NCBI GenBank assembly: GCA_010672965.1
Contig: JAAHFN010000005.1
Coordinates: forward strand, 160,171 to 224,170
Source: Oscillatoria sp. SIO1A7
Lineage (GTDB): Bacteria > Cyanobacteriota > Cyanobacteriia > Cyanobacteriales > Laspinemataceae
Reading direction: 5' to 3'
DNA: 64,000 bases
Positions 36,619 to 46,596 of this stretch are shown here, piece after piece. Position 1 is the stretch's first letter. The number at the start of each line of letters is the position of its first letter. Both the position numbers and the translations under genes were made by a program. Below the pieces are notes generated by a model. The model made no database searches and was not told the DNA's origin. It was given only the letters and a program-made list of their open reading frames with translations.

Positions 36619-37557
36619 ATGGGTAGCATCGCATCAGTCTCTGAGTATCAATTAGCGCGTCGGCGTCGCTTGCTCCGCAAACAGCGGCGGCAAAGAATTT
36701 TAAGATCGGTTTGGCAATTGGTGGGCGCGAGCAGCTTGGCCGGGGTCTCGATCTGGGCAGCAACTTTACCCGTTTGGACCATAAATTCGAGCGATCGCAT
36801 AGAGATTTCGGGCAACCAATTTCTCTCCACTAAGGCGATTCGGCTGATGTTGCCCTTATCTTATCCCGAATCCCTGCTGCGGGTGAACCCCGAAGCAATA
36901 GAGCAAAACCTGGAATCAATGGCTCCCATTGCTGGAGCCACGGTTAGTCGCGAACTTTTCCCTCCGGGCCTAAAGATTGAGGTGACTGAAAGATATCCGG
37001 TGGCGATCGCTCAGTTGACATCTTCAGAAGCATCTTCAGAAATATCTTCAGAAGCATCTTCAGAAATATCTTCAGAGATATCTTCAGAGATATCTTCAGA
37101 GATATCTTCGGGGATATCTTCGGGGGCTGTCCCATCAGCTCGCGATCGCGGTCCTAAACTAGCAACTTCTCCAGCCATCGGCTTTCTCGATGCCAGGGGA
37201 GTCTGGATGCCGCAAGAGTATTATAGTTCCCTAGATAAAACCCTGGAAATGCCAACCCTCAAGGTGATTGGCAATCCCAAGCAGTATCGCTCTTACTGGC
37301 CGGAACTTTATCAAACAATTAGCCGCTCTCCGGTGCGAGTCTATGAGATTGATTGGCGGGAGCCGACCAACCTCATCTTGAAAACCGAACTCGGAGTCGT
37401 CCATTTGGGTGCCTACACATCTCGCTTTGTCGAGCAAGTCAGGGTTCTCGATCGCATGCGGGAATTGCCAAATTATTTTAATCCCACTCAAATTGCCTAT
37501 ATTGACCTAAAAAACCCAAACTCCCCTACCCTTCAGATGGCTGTAGTTGAAGATTGA
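36619..37557 (+). CDS. ftsQ: cell division protein FtsQ
   Basis: FtsQ is a bitopic divisome protein with a POTRA domain. A basic N-terminal cytoplasmic tail (LARRRRLLRKQRRQRIL) precedes one membrane segment near residues 35-55. The POTRA domain has IEISGNQFLSTKAIRLMLPL and LEVTERYPVAIAQ-like strands (about 58-132), and the beta domain ends near the stop. It directly precedes ftsZ. An in-frame insert of SSEISSE repeats (about 134-171) from a 12-bp DNA repeat lies between the POTRA and beta domains. I chose the ATG at 36619, preceded by GAGAGG; the frame could start at a TTG at 36595. Confidence 0.9.
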   Translation: MGSIASVSEYQLARRRRLLRKQRRQRILRSVWQLVGASSLAGVSIWAATLPVWTINSSDRIEISGNQFLSTKAIRLMLPLSYPESLLRVNPEAIEQNLESMAPIAGATVSRELFPPGLKIEVTERYPVAIAQLTSSEASSEISSEASSEISSEISSEISSEISSGISSGAVPSARDRGPKLATSPAIGFLDARGVWMPQEYYSSLDKTLEMPTLKVIGNPKQYRSYWPELYQTISRSPVRVYEIDWREPTNLILKTELGVVHLGAYTSRFVEQVRVLDRMRELPNYFNPTQIAYIDLKNPNSPTLQMAVVED

Positions 37558-37803
37558 GTATTGCCAATCAGAAATAAAGCCAGCTAAATACTAAAAGTTG
37601 TAAATAATATAATTGTCCTATTTACATTAGATGCTGCTGACCGTTGTGGGGTGTGGGGTGTGGGGTGTAGGGTGTGGGGTGTGCGGAAAATTATTGCCAT
37701 TTTCCCGTTCGCGCTCATAGCGTCTGCGCTTCTCTACTCGCAGTATATTTGACGAGAGCCGCCAAGAGGTTTAAAAATTGTATATCTAGAGTTCCCTATA
37801 CCA

Positions 37804-39090
37804 ATGACACTTAATATTAGACTAAGGCTTGACGATAAAAGCCCCCATTCTCAAGCACAAGAAGGTTTTCCGTCGGCAGTGGACAACTCTAATACTTATA
37901 ATAATGCAACGGTTTTTGGGGACCATGACCGGGAAGCAAAGCTCCCTACGGAAGACTCCAGGAGTAACGATATTGTGCCAAGTAGTATAGCCAGAATTAA
38001 AGTTATTGGCGTTGGTGGCGGTGGGTGCAATGCCGTCAATCGCATGATCGTCAGCGAAGTGTCAGGAATAGAATTTTGGGGAATCAACACCGACGCCCAA
38101 GCTTTAACCCAAGCAAAAGCACCCAAACGCCTGCAAATCGGTCAAAAATTAACCCGGGGTCTCGGGGCCGGCGGCAATCCGTCTATTGGTCAAAAAGCTG
38201 CTGAGGAATCTCGCGATGAGGTTTTAGCGGCTTTGGACTCCTCAGACTTGGTTTTTATAACCGCTGGTATGGGGGGTGGCACCGGCACGGGTGCTGCCCC
38301 CATAGTGGCAGAAGCGGCTAAAGAGGTTGGCGCTCTGACTGTGGGGGTGGTAACTCGCCCTTTTACTTTTGAGGGACGACGGCGCATGAACCAGGCAGAG
38401 GAAGGCATAGCGGCCCTCCAAAGTCGCGTCGATACTCTGATTATTATCCCGAATGATAAGCTCCTATCGGTGATTTCGGCAGAAACCCCGGTGCAAGAGG
38501 CTTTCCGAGTGGCTGACGATATTCTGCGCCAAGGAGTTCAGGGGATTTCCGATATAATCACGATTCCCGGACTGGTCAATGTTGACTTTGCCGACGTGCG
38601 AGCGGTAATGGCAGATGCTGGCTCGGCTTTGATGGGAATTGGCATGGGCTCTGGCAAGTCTAGAGCGATGGAAGCGGCTGGGATGGCGATCGCATCTCCC
38701 TTGCTAGAGTCCTCATCAATAGAAGGAGCCAGAGGAGTTGTCTTTAATATTACTGGCGGCACCGATTTGACTTTGCATGAGGTCAATGCTGCGGCTGAAA
38801 CTATTTACGAAGCTGTGGATCCCAATGCCAACATTATTTTTGGGGCGGTAATTGACGAAAAACTTCAGGGTGAGATAAGGATTACCGTGATTGCCACCGG
38901 ATTTACCGCAGAATCCCAAAGCGTTACGCCAGCAGCAAAGGTGACCCCACAGCCGCAGCCAAAACCAATTTTTAGACAGCCAGATCCTCCCCCCCAACGC
39001 ACTATCCCGACCGAACCTCCAAAACAACCAGAACAGTCCGGAGGATTGGATATTCCCGATTTCCTACGCAGGCGGCGTCCGCCCAAATAG
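37804..39090 (+). CDS. ftsZ: cell division protein FtsZ
   Basis: FtsZ is the tubulin-like GTPase that forms the Z ring. The 428-residue chain has an extended N-terminal tail (about 1-60), [16 protein letters not shown], the tubulin signature [10 protein letters not shown] near 157-166, NTDAQAL, and [18 protein letters not shown] proline-rich linker leads to the conserved C-terminal peptide [11 protein letters not shown] that binds partners such as SepF. The 246-bp gap from ftsQ holds GGGTGTGG repeats, so separate transcription is possible. Confidence 0.97.
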   Translation: MTLNIRLRLDDKSPHSQAQEGFPSAVDNSNTYNNATVFGDHDREAKLPTEDSRSNDIVPSSIARIKVIGVGGGGCNAVNRMIVSEVSGIEFWGINTDAQALTQAKAPKRLQIGQKLTRGLGAGGNPSIGQKAAEESRDEVLAALDSSDLVFITAGMGGGTGTGAAPIVAEAAKEVGALTVGVVTRPFTFEGRRRMNQAEEGIAALQSRVDTLIIIPNDKLLSVISAETPVQEAFRVADDILRQGVQGISDIITIPGLVNVDFADVRAVMADAGSALMGIGMGSGKSRAMEAAGMAIASPLLESSSIEGARGVVFNITGGTDLTLHEVNAAAETIYEAVDPNANIIFGAVIDEKLQGEIRITVIATGFTAESQSVTPAAKVTPQPQPKPIFRQPDPPPQRTIPTEPPKQPEQSGGLDIPDFLRRRRPPK

Positions 39091-40114
39091 CTAATAATGG
39101 TTGCCGCTTTTGGGGGCGATCGCGTCAGAGCATTTTGATTTTGCATGGGGTAGGGGCGAATGGCATTCAGGGGCGATTCGCCCCTACAGGCGTAAAAGAG
39201 CGATCGCCCCTACAGGCGTAAAAGAGCGATTCGCCCCTACAGGTGTAAAAGAGCGATCGCCATTGTTTTTCCTAAGCCATCTTATTAGTGCAATATCGCG
39301 AATTATTTATAATTACTGCATTTATATATCGAACGTTTTTTTGTAAAAAAATGCTAAAAAATACTATCTAAATTCATATAAGCTCGACTCGGAACTGGCA
39401 ATAAAATACTGACGCTATAACCATTTTACCGCATCGAAATCGACTCTCGTTGTTGCAAAATAAATGCGGTCAAAAGCTACGATATTTTTGGCAGTCACAA
39501 AAAAAACTTATATAATTGCTGGCGCGAGCTTGAGGATAACTTGCTCCGCAAAAGGGGCGATCGCTCTCAATCTCAAAAAGGCCAGCAATGTAAGTTTATG
39601 GAGTTGTTTTGGCACCAAAGATAATAGAGCGTACTGCAATCCTAGGCGCTAAGATACTCTATAGGTTGCTTCTATTAGGTTGCTACTTGCTCAATTAAGG
39701 GCTAGTAGCCCCTATTTTGGGTTACTAATCAAGTATCTGTCATATATGACTTGGAAGGATGTTAGTTTGGTGCGCACCCGCGCACCAAACTAATCAAGTA
39801 TCTGTCATATATAAGACGAATGACTGCAAGCTGTTAGAGGTTCAATCCTTTGTCAGCTCTAAGCTCGCTTGACTATATTAGTTACGCACCCTTCGGGTAG
39901 GGTGTTGGTGATGAGGTTTTTAACCGTTTTGGTGATAAACGGGTATCGTTCCCAATTGAAACCCGAAACCTCCTAACAGTAGGACTTTCCGGCGACAGCT
40001 TGCGCTTCGCGGGAAAATAGCATTTTCCCTACACCCCACACCCCACAACCTATAGAGGCTGAGCCAGCCCAAAGATTGTTTGTCGATGAAAAATAAGCTA
40101 GAGGTAAGACGCTA
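39091..40114. other. intergenic region after ftsZ with tandem and inverted repeats
   Basis: There is no gene. About 39160-39265 holds three units of GATCGCCCCTACAGGCGTAAAAGAGC type. The direct-repeat/palindrome arrangement at 39724-39812 is listed separately. ACCCTTCGGGTAGGGT near 39887-39902 is a small hairpin. Nothing supports an RNA gene. Confidence 0.55.
39724..39812. repeat. 24-bp direct repeats flanking a perfect 14-bp-stem palindrome
   Basis: A 24-bp sequence beginning ACTAATCAAGTATCTGTCAT occurs identically at 39724-39747 and 39789-39812. Between them TTAGTTTGGTGCGC (39762-39775) and GCGCACCAAACTAA (39780-39793) form a perfect stem with a four-base loop. The right arm overlaps the second direct repeat. 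Confidence 0.8.
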
Positions 40115-41935
40115 ATGGGGCCACTAGACAATCTACCGGAGAACTCTAGATCTGAAGATCCCAGGGAATTACAAAATCTTCTGGTGTCGATGACCCAGGA
40201 GATTCGCAACATTCAACAAAACTTGACGATTCAGCTAACTCAGGATGTGGCGCGGCTCCAGGCTGAAAAGAACCGTCTCATGGACGATATTAGCAACCTG
40301 CAAAGCCAACATAAGCAGTTGCTGTCTCGGCAAATGCAGACTATGAACCAGCGTCAAATGGCGCAGCAGCAAGTCTGGTCGAAGCAACTGGCTCAGGTTC
40401 TGGCATCTCATCTGCAAGAAGACTTGAGCCAAAAGTTTAAGGAGCTAGTTGCCAATGGCGATCGCCACAGCATCAGCAGTACATCTGCCAGCCCCGGTTT
40501 CAGCCAAACTCCTCCGCCCAGCAACTTTAACGACAATGCCTATCGCCTACTCGCATCTCTAGACAACACCCTCAACACCACATTCAAAACCCTACAACAG
40601 GAACTCAGCAGCTATCAAAGCTCCCTTTCCCAGCAGTTGGGCCGGATGCATTCCCTGCAACAGCAAGGGGAAGTCATTTTAGAAACTTTGGTCGATCGCC
40701 TAATTTCCCAACTCCAAGAAGACGCCGCTAGCATGAATGTCAGCGCCGATCGGATTGCTGCACTGCGCCAAGGCGACCCATCGAGCCTACCAGAAGGAAG
40801 GAATTCTTCTGGAACTGGAGTCATGGAGCGACCGAGGACGCCAGCCCAAGAGACAATATCTGTAACGCCGCAACCTCGGCCCGCTCCTCCCCCTCCGCCT
40901 CCTGCTCCTGCTGCAACTCCAGATGTATTTAAAACCGGCTTGATTCTGGTCTTGCTCTCTTCTCTGACCATTTCCTTCCAAAACATTGTCACCCGGGTAA
41001 TCTTATTTCCTCGGGAAGTCTTTCTATTCGGCGAGATTGGCGGAGTAATTTCCCCGGGTTTTGGCAACTCCTTGTTAGTCTTAGCCATACGCATGACCTT
41101 AGTCGCACCCGTCATGCTCGTTGTCTCCTCATTCCTTTATAAAAATACATTTAAAGAACTCAGGCAACTGGGCAATCCCGAAAAGCGTGGCAAAGTCTGG
41201 ATTGCAGTTGGTAGTGGCTTGTGCCTATTCTTCTCCCAGTGTTTTATATACGTTGCCTTGGGAATGATTCCCACGGGAGTGGCCACTGCGATCTTCTTTG
41301 TCTTTCCCACGGTGACAATTTTATTAGCATGGCTTATCTTTGGCGCTCGCCCGACTTTTATCCTGGCCTTGGCGACGGTAACTATTTATGTAGGTTGCTT
41401 TTTGACCATTCCGGAAGCTGCCTTTGCCGCCCGAGGTGGCGAGACGCCTATTTTGCAAGGGGCATTAGCAGCAGCTCTATCGGGTACGACTTTTGCCGGT
41501 TATGTGATTATGACCCAACTCAGTGCCAAAAAACTCAAGCTGCATCCGGCTCCTTTTAGCGTCGTTAACTTTACAGTCAACTGGCTTGGAGCTGTAGTTT
41601 TGCTCTTTGTGGTTCCCTTCTTTTTTCCCTTGGATCTACTCGAATACAATGTCGATCCGCAGAACTGGGGAGGACTCTTGGTGGGATGCTTCATCTTGTT
41701 CCTGACAACCCTAGTTGGTTATTTGCTTAACAACTATGGAATTCCCATGATTGGTCCGTCTTTGGCGTCCGTGGTCTCGGCAACTGGACCCGCCCTGACG
41801 AGCGTCATGGCTTTAACGCTAATCAATGAAAATTTAGTTCGGAACCAGTGGATTGGAGTAGGTCTGGTTACTCTTTGGGTTCTCGGTATTAGCGTGGAAA
41901 ATATGAATAGTAAAAAAAGAGCCGCTGGGAAGTGA
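40115..41935 (+). CDS. EamA/DMT-family transporter with N-terminal cytoplasmic coiled coil
   Basis: The 606-residue protein is a fusion. Residues 1-230 are soluble and coiled-coil-rich (LVSMTQEIRNIQQNLTIQL, then QLQEDAASMN). Residues 235-275 are a proline-rich linker (RPAPPPPPPAPAA). From about 278 on there are about ten membrane helices of the drug/metabolite transporter type in two EamA halves, with IPTGVATAIFFVFPTVTILL and IGPSLASVVSATGPALTSVM. The substrate is unknown. EamA proteins are usually near 300 residues, so the long soluble domain is unusual and suggests regulation or complex formation. Confidence 0.88.
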   Translation: MGPLDNLPENSRSEDPRELQNLLVSMTQEIRNIQQNLTIQLTQDVARLQAEKNRLMDDISNLQSQHKQLLSRQMQTMNQRQMAQQQVWSKQLAQVLASHLQEDLSQKFKELVANGDRHSISSTSASPGFSQTPPPSNFNDNAYRLLASLDNTLNTTFKTLQQELSSYQSSLSQQLGRMHSLQQQGEVILETLVDRLISQLQEDAASMNVSADRIAALRQGDPSSLPEGRNSSGTGVMERPRTPAQETISVTPQPRPAPPPPPPAPAATPDVFKTGLILVLLSSLTISFQNIVTRVILFPREVFLFGEIGGVISPGFGNSLLVLAIRMTLVAPVMLVVSSFLYKNTFKELRQLGNPEKRGKVWIAVGSGLCLFFSQCFIYVALGMIPTGVATAIFFVFPTVTILLAWLIFGARPTFILALATVTIYVGCFLTIPEAAFAARGGETPILQGALAAALSGTTFAGYVIMTQLSAKKLKLHPAPFSVVNFTVNWLGAVVLLFVVPFFFPLDLLEYNVDPQNWGGLLVGCFILFLTTLVGYLLNNYGIPMIGPSLASVVSATGPALTSVMALTLINENLVRNQWIGVGLVTLWVLGISVENMNSKKRAAGK

Positions 41936-42736
41936 ATAGCTCGGTCTAGGCGATCTGCAGTTTTTTTCCCTGCCCTTGGCCTGGAGCCAGAAGATAAATA
42001 TAGCAGTAAGCAGTCAGCTATCAGCAGTCAGCTATCAGCACAAGCCTTGCTGTTACTAGCCTTGGCAAGATTTGAATTGTCCGTTCCCTGAGTGCGTAGT
42101 GCTATATAGCAATTACTTTTCATTGGCGATATGTTAGAAGCCCGGTGCCTGTAACGAATGAAACGTAGGGGGCGTAGGGGCGACAGCATCCCCAAGACAA
42201 TCTCGTAAGCTCCGAACAACAACCCCCGTACTCTCGTTGCTTCGCCCAGGCAAGGGATTTGCGCAGAAATAAAGTACCAGCCCAAGAGCGATCGCACGAT
42301 CGCCACCGTTCGGGCGCTCGCGGAGTCGTAGGCGTAAGCCTGCGCGCAAGCGCATAGCCCAAGAAGGGCATAGCTCAAGAACCGGTACATTATTAACTTG
42401 CAAGTCCCCAACCTCACATCAAGCGCGAGAACCGCTATAAGAAACCCTAGAGATTCAAAAGTAGCGAATCGCTGGGGTTTTTAATATTATCGGAAAGCGA
42501 TGCGATCGCTCTTGCGTGCCCTCCGGGCAATTGCTCCTTGCTGCATGGGTTTCTGGGCGAAGCATTCCAATACAATAATTTTTGCTCCTTAGCGCAAAAC
42601 CTGTCTCGGGAATGCTGTCGCCCCTACACCGCCGCTACCTACACTCCCTACGCCCCCTACGCCCACCTATCTTTTCCAAGCAAGCATCACTGCTGTACTA
42701 TATATAATGCGTTTGCAATAAATTATTCCTATTTTT
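41936..42736. other. intergenic region with family A and B repeats before pyrE
   Basis: There is no gene. AGCAGTCAGCTATCAGC units and a piece of the GTAGTGC palindrome family lie at 42000-42110. The A element with nested B follows at 42153-42440, then a hairpin at 42441-42484 (AAACCCTAGAGATTC against GAATCGCTGGGGTTT with a T run) that could terminate transcription, and a partial A copy at 42540-42636. Confidence 0.6.
42153..42440. repeat. family A element interrupted by a family B element
   Basis: Family B lies at 42254-42408 with ends GGGATTTGC and GCAAGTCCC and CAA on both sides (42251-42253 and 42409-42411). Taking out B and one CAA rejoins CGCCCAGG and CAACCTCACATC, which matches the uninterrupted family A sequence near 35828-35845. 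B is therefore younger than this A copy. Confidence 0.8.
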
Positions 42737-43327
42737 ATGACTCCTCAAGCTTCAGCACAAGCGATCGACTTAACCGAAGTGCGCTCCTTTCTTCTGGATT
42801 TATTCTGCAATCTAGCCTATCGAGAAGGAGATTTTATTCTCTCTTCGGGAGCGCGGAGTACCTACTACATTAATGGCAAACAAGTCACCCTAGACCCCAA
42901 CGGCGCTTTGGCAACGGGTCGCTTACTCCTATCTATGCTATCTCCAGATACCGAGGCAGTTGCCGGCTTGACCTTGGGAGCAGATCCGATTGTCTCCGCC
43001 GTAAGCGTTGTTTCTGCTTGGGAAAATCGCCCCATTCCGGCTCTGATTATTCGCAAAGAAGCCAAAGGACATGGCACGATGGCTTACATCGAAGGGCCGA
43101 CGCTAAAACCCGGGGCTCTAGTCGCAGTTTTAGAAGATGTGGTAACTACCGGCGCTTCTGCGATGAAAGCAGTTAACCGACTTCGAGACGCCGGTTATGC
43201 AGTCGAGCGGATTATTGCTCTAGTAGATAGAGAGCAAGGGGGTGCAGAGTTATACGCAAAAGAGAATATACAGTTTGACGCGGTGTTTTCTATTTCAGAA
43301 ATTAAGGCGCGAGCAAAGAATTTGTAG
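42737..43327 (+). CDS. pyrE: orotate phosphoribosyltransferase
   Basis: PyrE joins orotate to PRPP to give orotidine 5'-phosphate in pyrimidine synthesis. The 196-residue chain has SSGARSTYYINGKQVTL near 37-53, IIRKEAKGHGT and the PRPP-binding loop VAVLEDVVTTGASAM near 129-143. It is a single gene flanked by repeat-rich DNA, so it is probably transcribed alone. About 40-110 bp after the stop lie two short GTAGGGGCGAT palindromes. Confidence 0.95.
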   Translation: MTPQASAQAIDLTEVRSFLLDLFCNLAYREGDFILSSGARSTYYINGKQVTLDPNGALATGRLLLSMLSPDTEAVAGLTLGADPIVSAVSVVSAWENRPIPALIIRKEAKGHGTMAYIEGPTLKPGALVAVLEDVVTTGASAMKAVNRLRDAGYAVERIIALVDREQGGAELYAKENIQFDAVFSISEIKARAKNL

Positions 43328-43446
43328 GGTTACTATGCCCGAAATTGCCGAAACGGCCGTAGGGGCGATTCGCGAATCGCCCTCTAAGCACGAATCGTTT
43401 GTAGGGGCGATCGCGCGAAATCGCCCCTACAAACTCCTAATAGAAA

Positions 43447-44190
43447 TTAAAAATTATTCTTAATACGATCGCTTTCCCGAATTCCCGAGAGAAAAGCACC
43501 ATGCACTGTTGATGGGTATTTAGCGGATGTCGCTTCTCCGGCGAAAAAGAGATTGCTGCCTGCGGGTTCGGCCAGAACTTTGCGATCGCCTGTAGTAGCT
43601 CCCACTGGAATATAGGAATAAGAACCAAAAGAAAACGGGTCGGCGTTCCATCTCGTTCTCGCAACTCCTACCGGCTCGGGAATCCCATTGCCATAAGCCC
43701 GACGCAGCACTGCCATCGCCTTTTCTACAATTTCTTCTGAAGACAAATTCTCCAGACTGCGGGCAAAACTCCCTCCGGTGAAAGCGATGAGAATTGGCGC
43801 TTCGGTGTAGGGAGTCATACTGAAAAAATCGGTAAAGTCTTGCTGGTTTTCGCTGACGTAGCCAAACACTTCCCTATTTTCCGGCCAAAATACCTTGGGA
43901 AACTTCAGCACTACTTTATTTAAGACGCCCATATCCAGGCGAGCGATCGCAGCCTGCTTTTCTTCTGACAGAGCTGGCGAAAACTTCACCGTTCCTGACT
44001 TTAAGACCCCAAGCGGTAAAGTAACTATCGCTGCATCTGCTGTAAAATCGCCTTTGTTGGTTTTAACCAATACAGAGCCAGACGAGTCGGACGAGTTGGA
44101 TGAGTCGGATAGAGATGATAAAAATGGGATACCCCAGTCGGACGATCCCCCCAAACCCCCCTTAACAAGATGCTGCTGGCGAAATATTTC
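43447..44190 (-). pseudogene. flavin amine oxidase, C-terminal half only
   Basis: The frame encodes the C-terminal part of a polyamine/flavin amine oxidase: AAIVTLPLGVLKSGTVKFSP, VLKFPKVFWPENREVFGY, RWNADPFSFGSYSYIPVG and the FAD-contacting NLFFAGEATSAKYPSTVHGA. The N-terminal FAD-binding Rossmann part (about 200 residues with GxGxxG) is missing. The first residues, [13 protein letters not shown] plus a Ser/Asp-rich run, come from a repeat (GATCCCCCCAAACCCCCC type). A stop lies in frame at about 44190. It is very probably inactive. Confidence 0.75.
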
Positions 44191-44410
44191 TTAACATCCA
44201 AAACACCTATTGAGCCGTTAATGGCTTTATAAAACTACAAGAACTTTGGAGGGGACCACATGCAATATTGATGAGGGCTCGCGTGTTAAGAAAACAATTA
44301 AAGCAAAAATTAAATATTGTTTTAGCTGGCTTCCCTCGACTATCTCTATTATTTTTCGATTAACATCTATGCAAGGGTTCGTAAGGAAATTAAAATTAAT
44401 TTAGATGCGT
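44191..44410. other. junction DNA between two truncated genes
   Basis: This 220-bp, AT-rich piece separates the headless amine oxidase from the AAA-WD40 gene that ends inside a WD40 repeat. TTCTTAACA (44189) and TGTTAAGAA (44281-44289) form a short inverted repeat. No gene, promoter or known element is recognised. It is the likely scar of a deletion or of a lost mobile element. Confidence 0.4.
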
Positions 44411-46582
44411 TTACCCTGTTTTACTATCGGGACTAAATCCTACGTCGAAAACCCAGTCTGTATGTCCCTTTAAAATCGCTATCTGTTTTCCGGCGAAATC
44501 CCAGACTCTGGCGGTGCCATCCCTACTGGCGGTAGCAATCCTTTTACCATCGGGACTAAATGCTACATTGACGACTTGGTTAGTATGTCCCTCTAAAATC
44601 GCTATCTTTTTTCCAGATAAGTCCCAGATTTCTACGTTTCCCTTAGAATCGCCGGTAGCAATTATCTTGCCATCGGGACTGAATGTAACATTTTTAGCCG
44701 AACTGTTACGCCCCTTTAAAACAACTATCTGTTTCCCGGATAAGTTCCAGACCCGAGCAGCACCGTCGGGACTTACAGCAGCAATCCGATTCCCATCGGG
44801 GCTAAATACCGGGCTTGCAAACCTGCCGTAATTCTCTAGTTGTCGTTTTTGGATATTGTCTAAAGTTCTCTGTAGAGCCAATAAGGGACGAAAAACCGGA
44901 TACTCTTTTAAGGGAAGGCTATCAGGGACAATCTTCTTCAATCCCTGCCCTGCTTCCATTGCCGATAATAACGCTTTGGTTGGTGCAGAATCAAACTCCT
45001 CCAGCGCTGTCTTACTTTGCGATTCTATGCGTCTTTGGGTTCGTGCTTGTTGCCCTTCCTTCAGAATTTGTAATCCATAAATACCGGTTGCCACAGCAAC
45101 AAGCGCAACAACCGTCGAAAACAGAAACAGAGCAATAAGTGTTTGCCTTTCGCGCTTTAGCTCTTCCTGCCGGAGCCTTTCACGCTCTTGCCTTTCGCGC
45201 TCTTGCCTTTCGCGCTCTTGCCTTTCGCGCCTTAGCTCTTCCTGTCTAAGCCTTTCACGCTCCAGCTCTTCCTGCCTGAGCCTTTCGCGCTCTTGCCCTT
45301 CGCGCTCTTGCCTTTCGCGCTCTTGGCTTTCTCGCTGTTGGCTCTCATAGAGAAATTGTTCGTCCTCTTCATCCAGGGGTCTCCCGGCCTTCCAGTCTAT
45401 AGCCTTCTTCAAGGCTCGACCGCGCAAGAGTTTGGATTCGTCCTTGCGGTTGGAAGCGAGCCAAGCATTTAAGGCTCGGGCGTATGGTCGCAGCTTGCTT
45501 AGTTCTCGGTTAACCCAATCTCGATCGAACGTCGCTTCATAAATGCGGTTGTAGGCTCGCAACCTTCCCCGCCGCTGAACGACCAAACCGGACAGGCGCA
45601 GTTCTGTTTGTACGGCGCTATCCTTATCTGCTGGTATTCCCTCTTTTGCATACAATATTTGTTTGTAAAGGCTCAGCAGCCTTACCACCAGTTCGCTCCG
45701 GAGTATGCGGTCTTGAATCGTGCGCAAATGTTCTGGCTCATCTTGGAATTCCCAGTTTTCGATAACCTTGGTCTTCACAATCGGGGCAACCAACTCCACT
45801 CCGGCTAGTTTGCAAGTCCCGCCTTTGCCAGCATCGCGGGTTATTTTACAGAGCTTTTGAGTCAGAAAGGGTTGTCCGTTAGTCCAAAATAAAATAGCGC
45901 GCAGGACTGCTTGAGGATTGGCGACTACCCCTGCCAATTCTTGGAGTAACGGCTCCGCTTTATCCTGTTCCAAGCCGCTTAATTCAATGGCATGGCCTAT
46001 ATTAAAAGGCGTTTTTGTTTTGTCGCGAATCAAATCTGAAGGGGTCGCCACTCCGAAGAGGGCAAAGGTGAGGCGACGATACTTGGGATCGTCGGTTCGG
46101 TGGTTGTAGCAAAAGCGAATAAAGGCAAAAAAATCATCTGCGGCAAAGTCGAGGCTGAGCAGGTTGTCAATTTCATCGATAAAAATCGCAATTTGCCCGG
46201 GAAGCTTGGCCAGCAGTACGTCTTCGATAAACCAACTCAAGCGCTGCACTGGCGTTCCAGAACTAGCGATTTTTGAGAAAAGGCCAAAAGCTCGCTCTAA
46301 CTCGGCAATAATTCCCCCGTACCACTTTTCTAAAGGCACCCCTTTGCCGCCAATTCTAGTCATGTCCAGGGTGGCGCAGGCATAGCCTTCTTTTTTTAGG
46401 CGCTCCATGATTCTAACTCGCAGGGAAGATTTGCCCATCTGTCGCGAGTTGAGGACATAGCAAAACTCACCGGCCTTGAGAGCCTCGAATAGTTCTGCGT
46501 CAGCCGATCGCTCCACATAGGTTAAGTTCTCGACCGGCAAACTCCCGCCTACTTGATATTCGTAGTATTGCTCTGGGCTCAT
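44411..46582 (-). CDS. AAA-like P-loop NTPase with charged coiled coil, membrane segment and truncated WD40 domain
   Basis: Start ATG at 46582 ([17 protein letters not shown]) is preferred to the TTG at 46636, which overlaps the upstream gene. From MSPEQ, Walker A is [13 protein letters not shown] near residue 46 and Walker B is [13 protein letters not shown] highly charged [13 protein letters not shown]-like segment (about 405-480) is encoded by tandem repeats, then a membrane helix follows ([19 protein letters not shown]). Three full WD40 repeats and the start of a fourth end abruptly at FSPDSKTG. Propellers normally need seven blades, so the C-terminus is probably truncated. Confidence 0.85.
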   Translation of the reverse strand: MSPEQYYEYQVGGSLPVENLTYVERSADAELFEALKAGEFCYVLNSRQMGKSSLRVRIMERLKKEGYACATLDMTRIGGKGVPLEKWYGGIIAELERAFGLFSKIASSGTPVQRLSWFIEDVLLAKLPGQIAIFIDEIDNLLSLDFAADDFFAFIRFCYNHRTDDPKYRRLTFALFGVATPSDLIRDKTKTPFNIGHAIELSGLEQDKAEPLLQELAGVVANPQAVLRAILFWTNGQPFLTQKLCKITRDAGKGGTCKLAGVELVAPIVKTKVIENWEFQDEPEHLRTIQDRILRSELVVRLLSLYKQILYAKEGIPADKDSAVQTELRLSGLVVQRRGRLRAYNRIYEATFDRDWVNRELSKLRPYARALNAWLASNRKDESKLLRGRALKKAIDWKAGRPLDEEDEQFLYESQQRESQERERQEREGQERERLRQEELERERLRQEELRRERQERERQERERQERERLRQEELKRERQTLIALFLFSTVVALVAVATGIYGLQILKEGQQARTQRRIESQSKTALEEFDSAPTKALLSAMEAGQGLKKIVPDSLPLKEYPVFRPLLALQRTLDNIQKRQLENYGRFASPVFSPDGNRIAAVSPDGAARVWNLSGKQIVVLKGRNSSAKNVTFSPDGKIIATGDSKGNVEIWDLSGKKIAILEGHTNQVVNVAFSPDGKRIATASRDGTARVWDFAGKQIAILKGHTDWVFDVGFSPDSKTG

Positions 46583-46596
46583 AGTTCTTGGCTGTT

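Noticed and set aside
39724-39812. Possible one-spacer CRISPR
   Set aside because: Only two repeats exist, the spacer itself is a palindrome overlapping the repeat, and no cas gene is in the window.
39836-39880. tRNA-like T-arm (GGTTCAATCC) near 39840
   Set aside because: The stem pairs poorly, and no matching acceptor, D-arm or anticodon arm is found within 100 bp upstream.
42254-42408. Small gene inside the repeat-rich spacer at 42028-42417
   Set aside because: The frames are translations of nested family A and B elements, as shown by the other copies.
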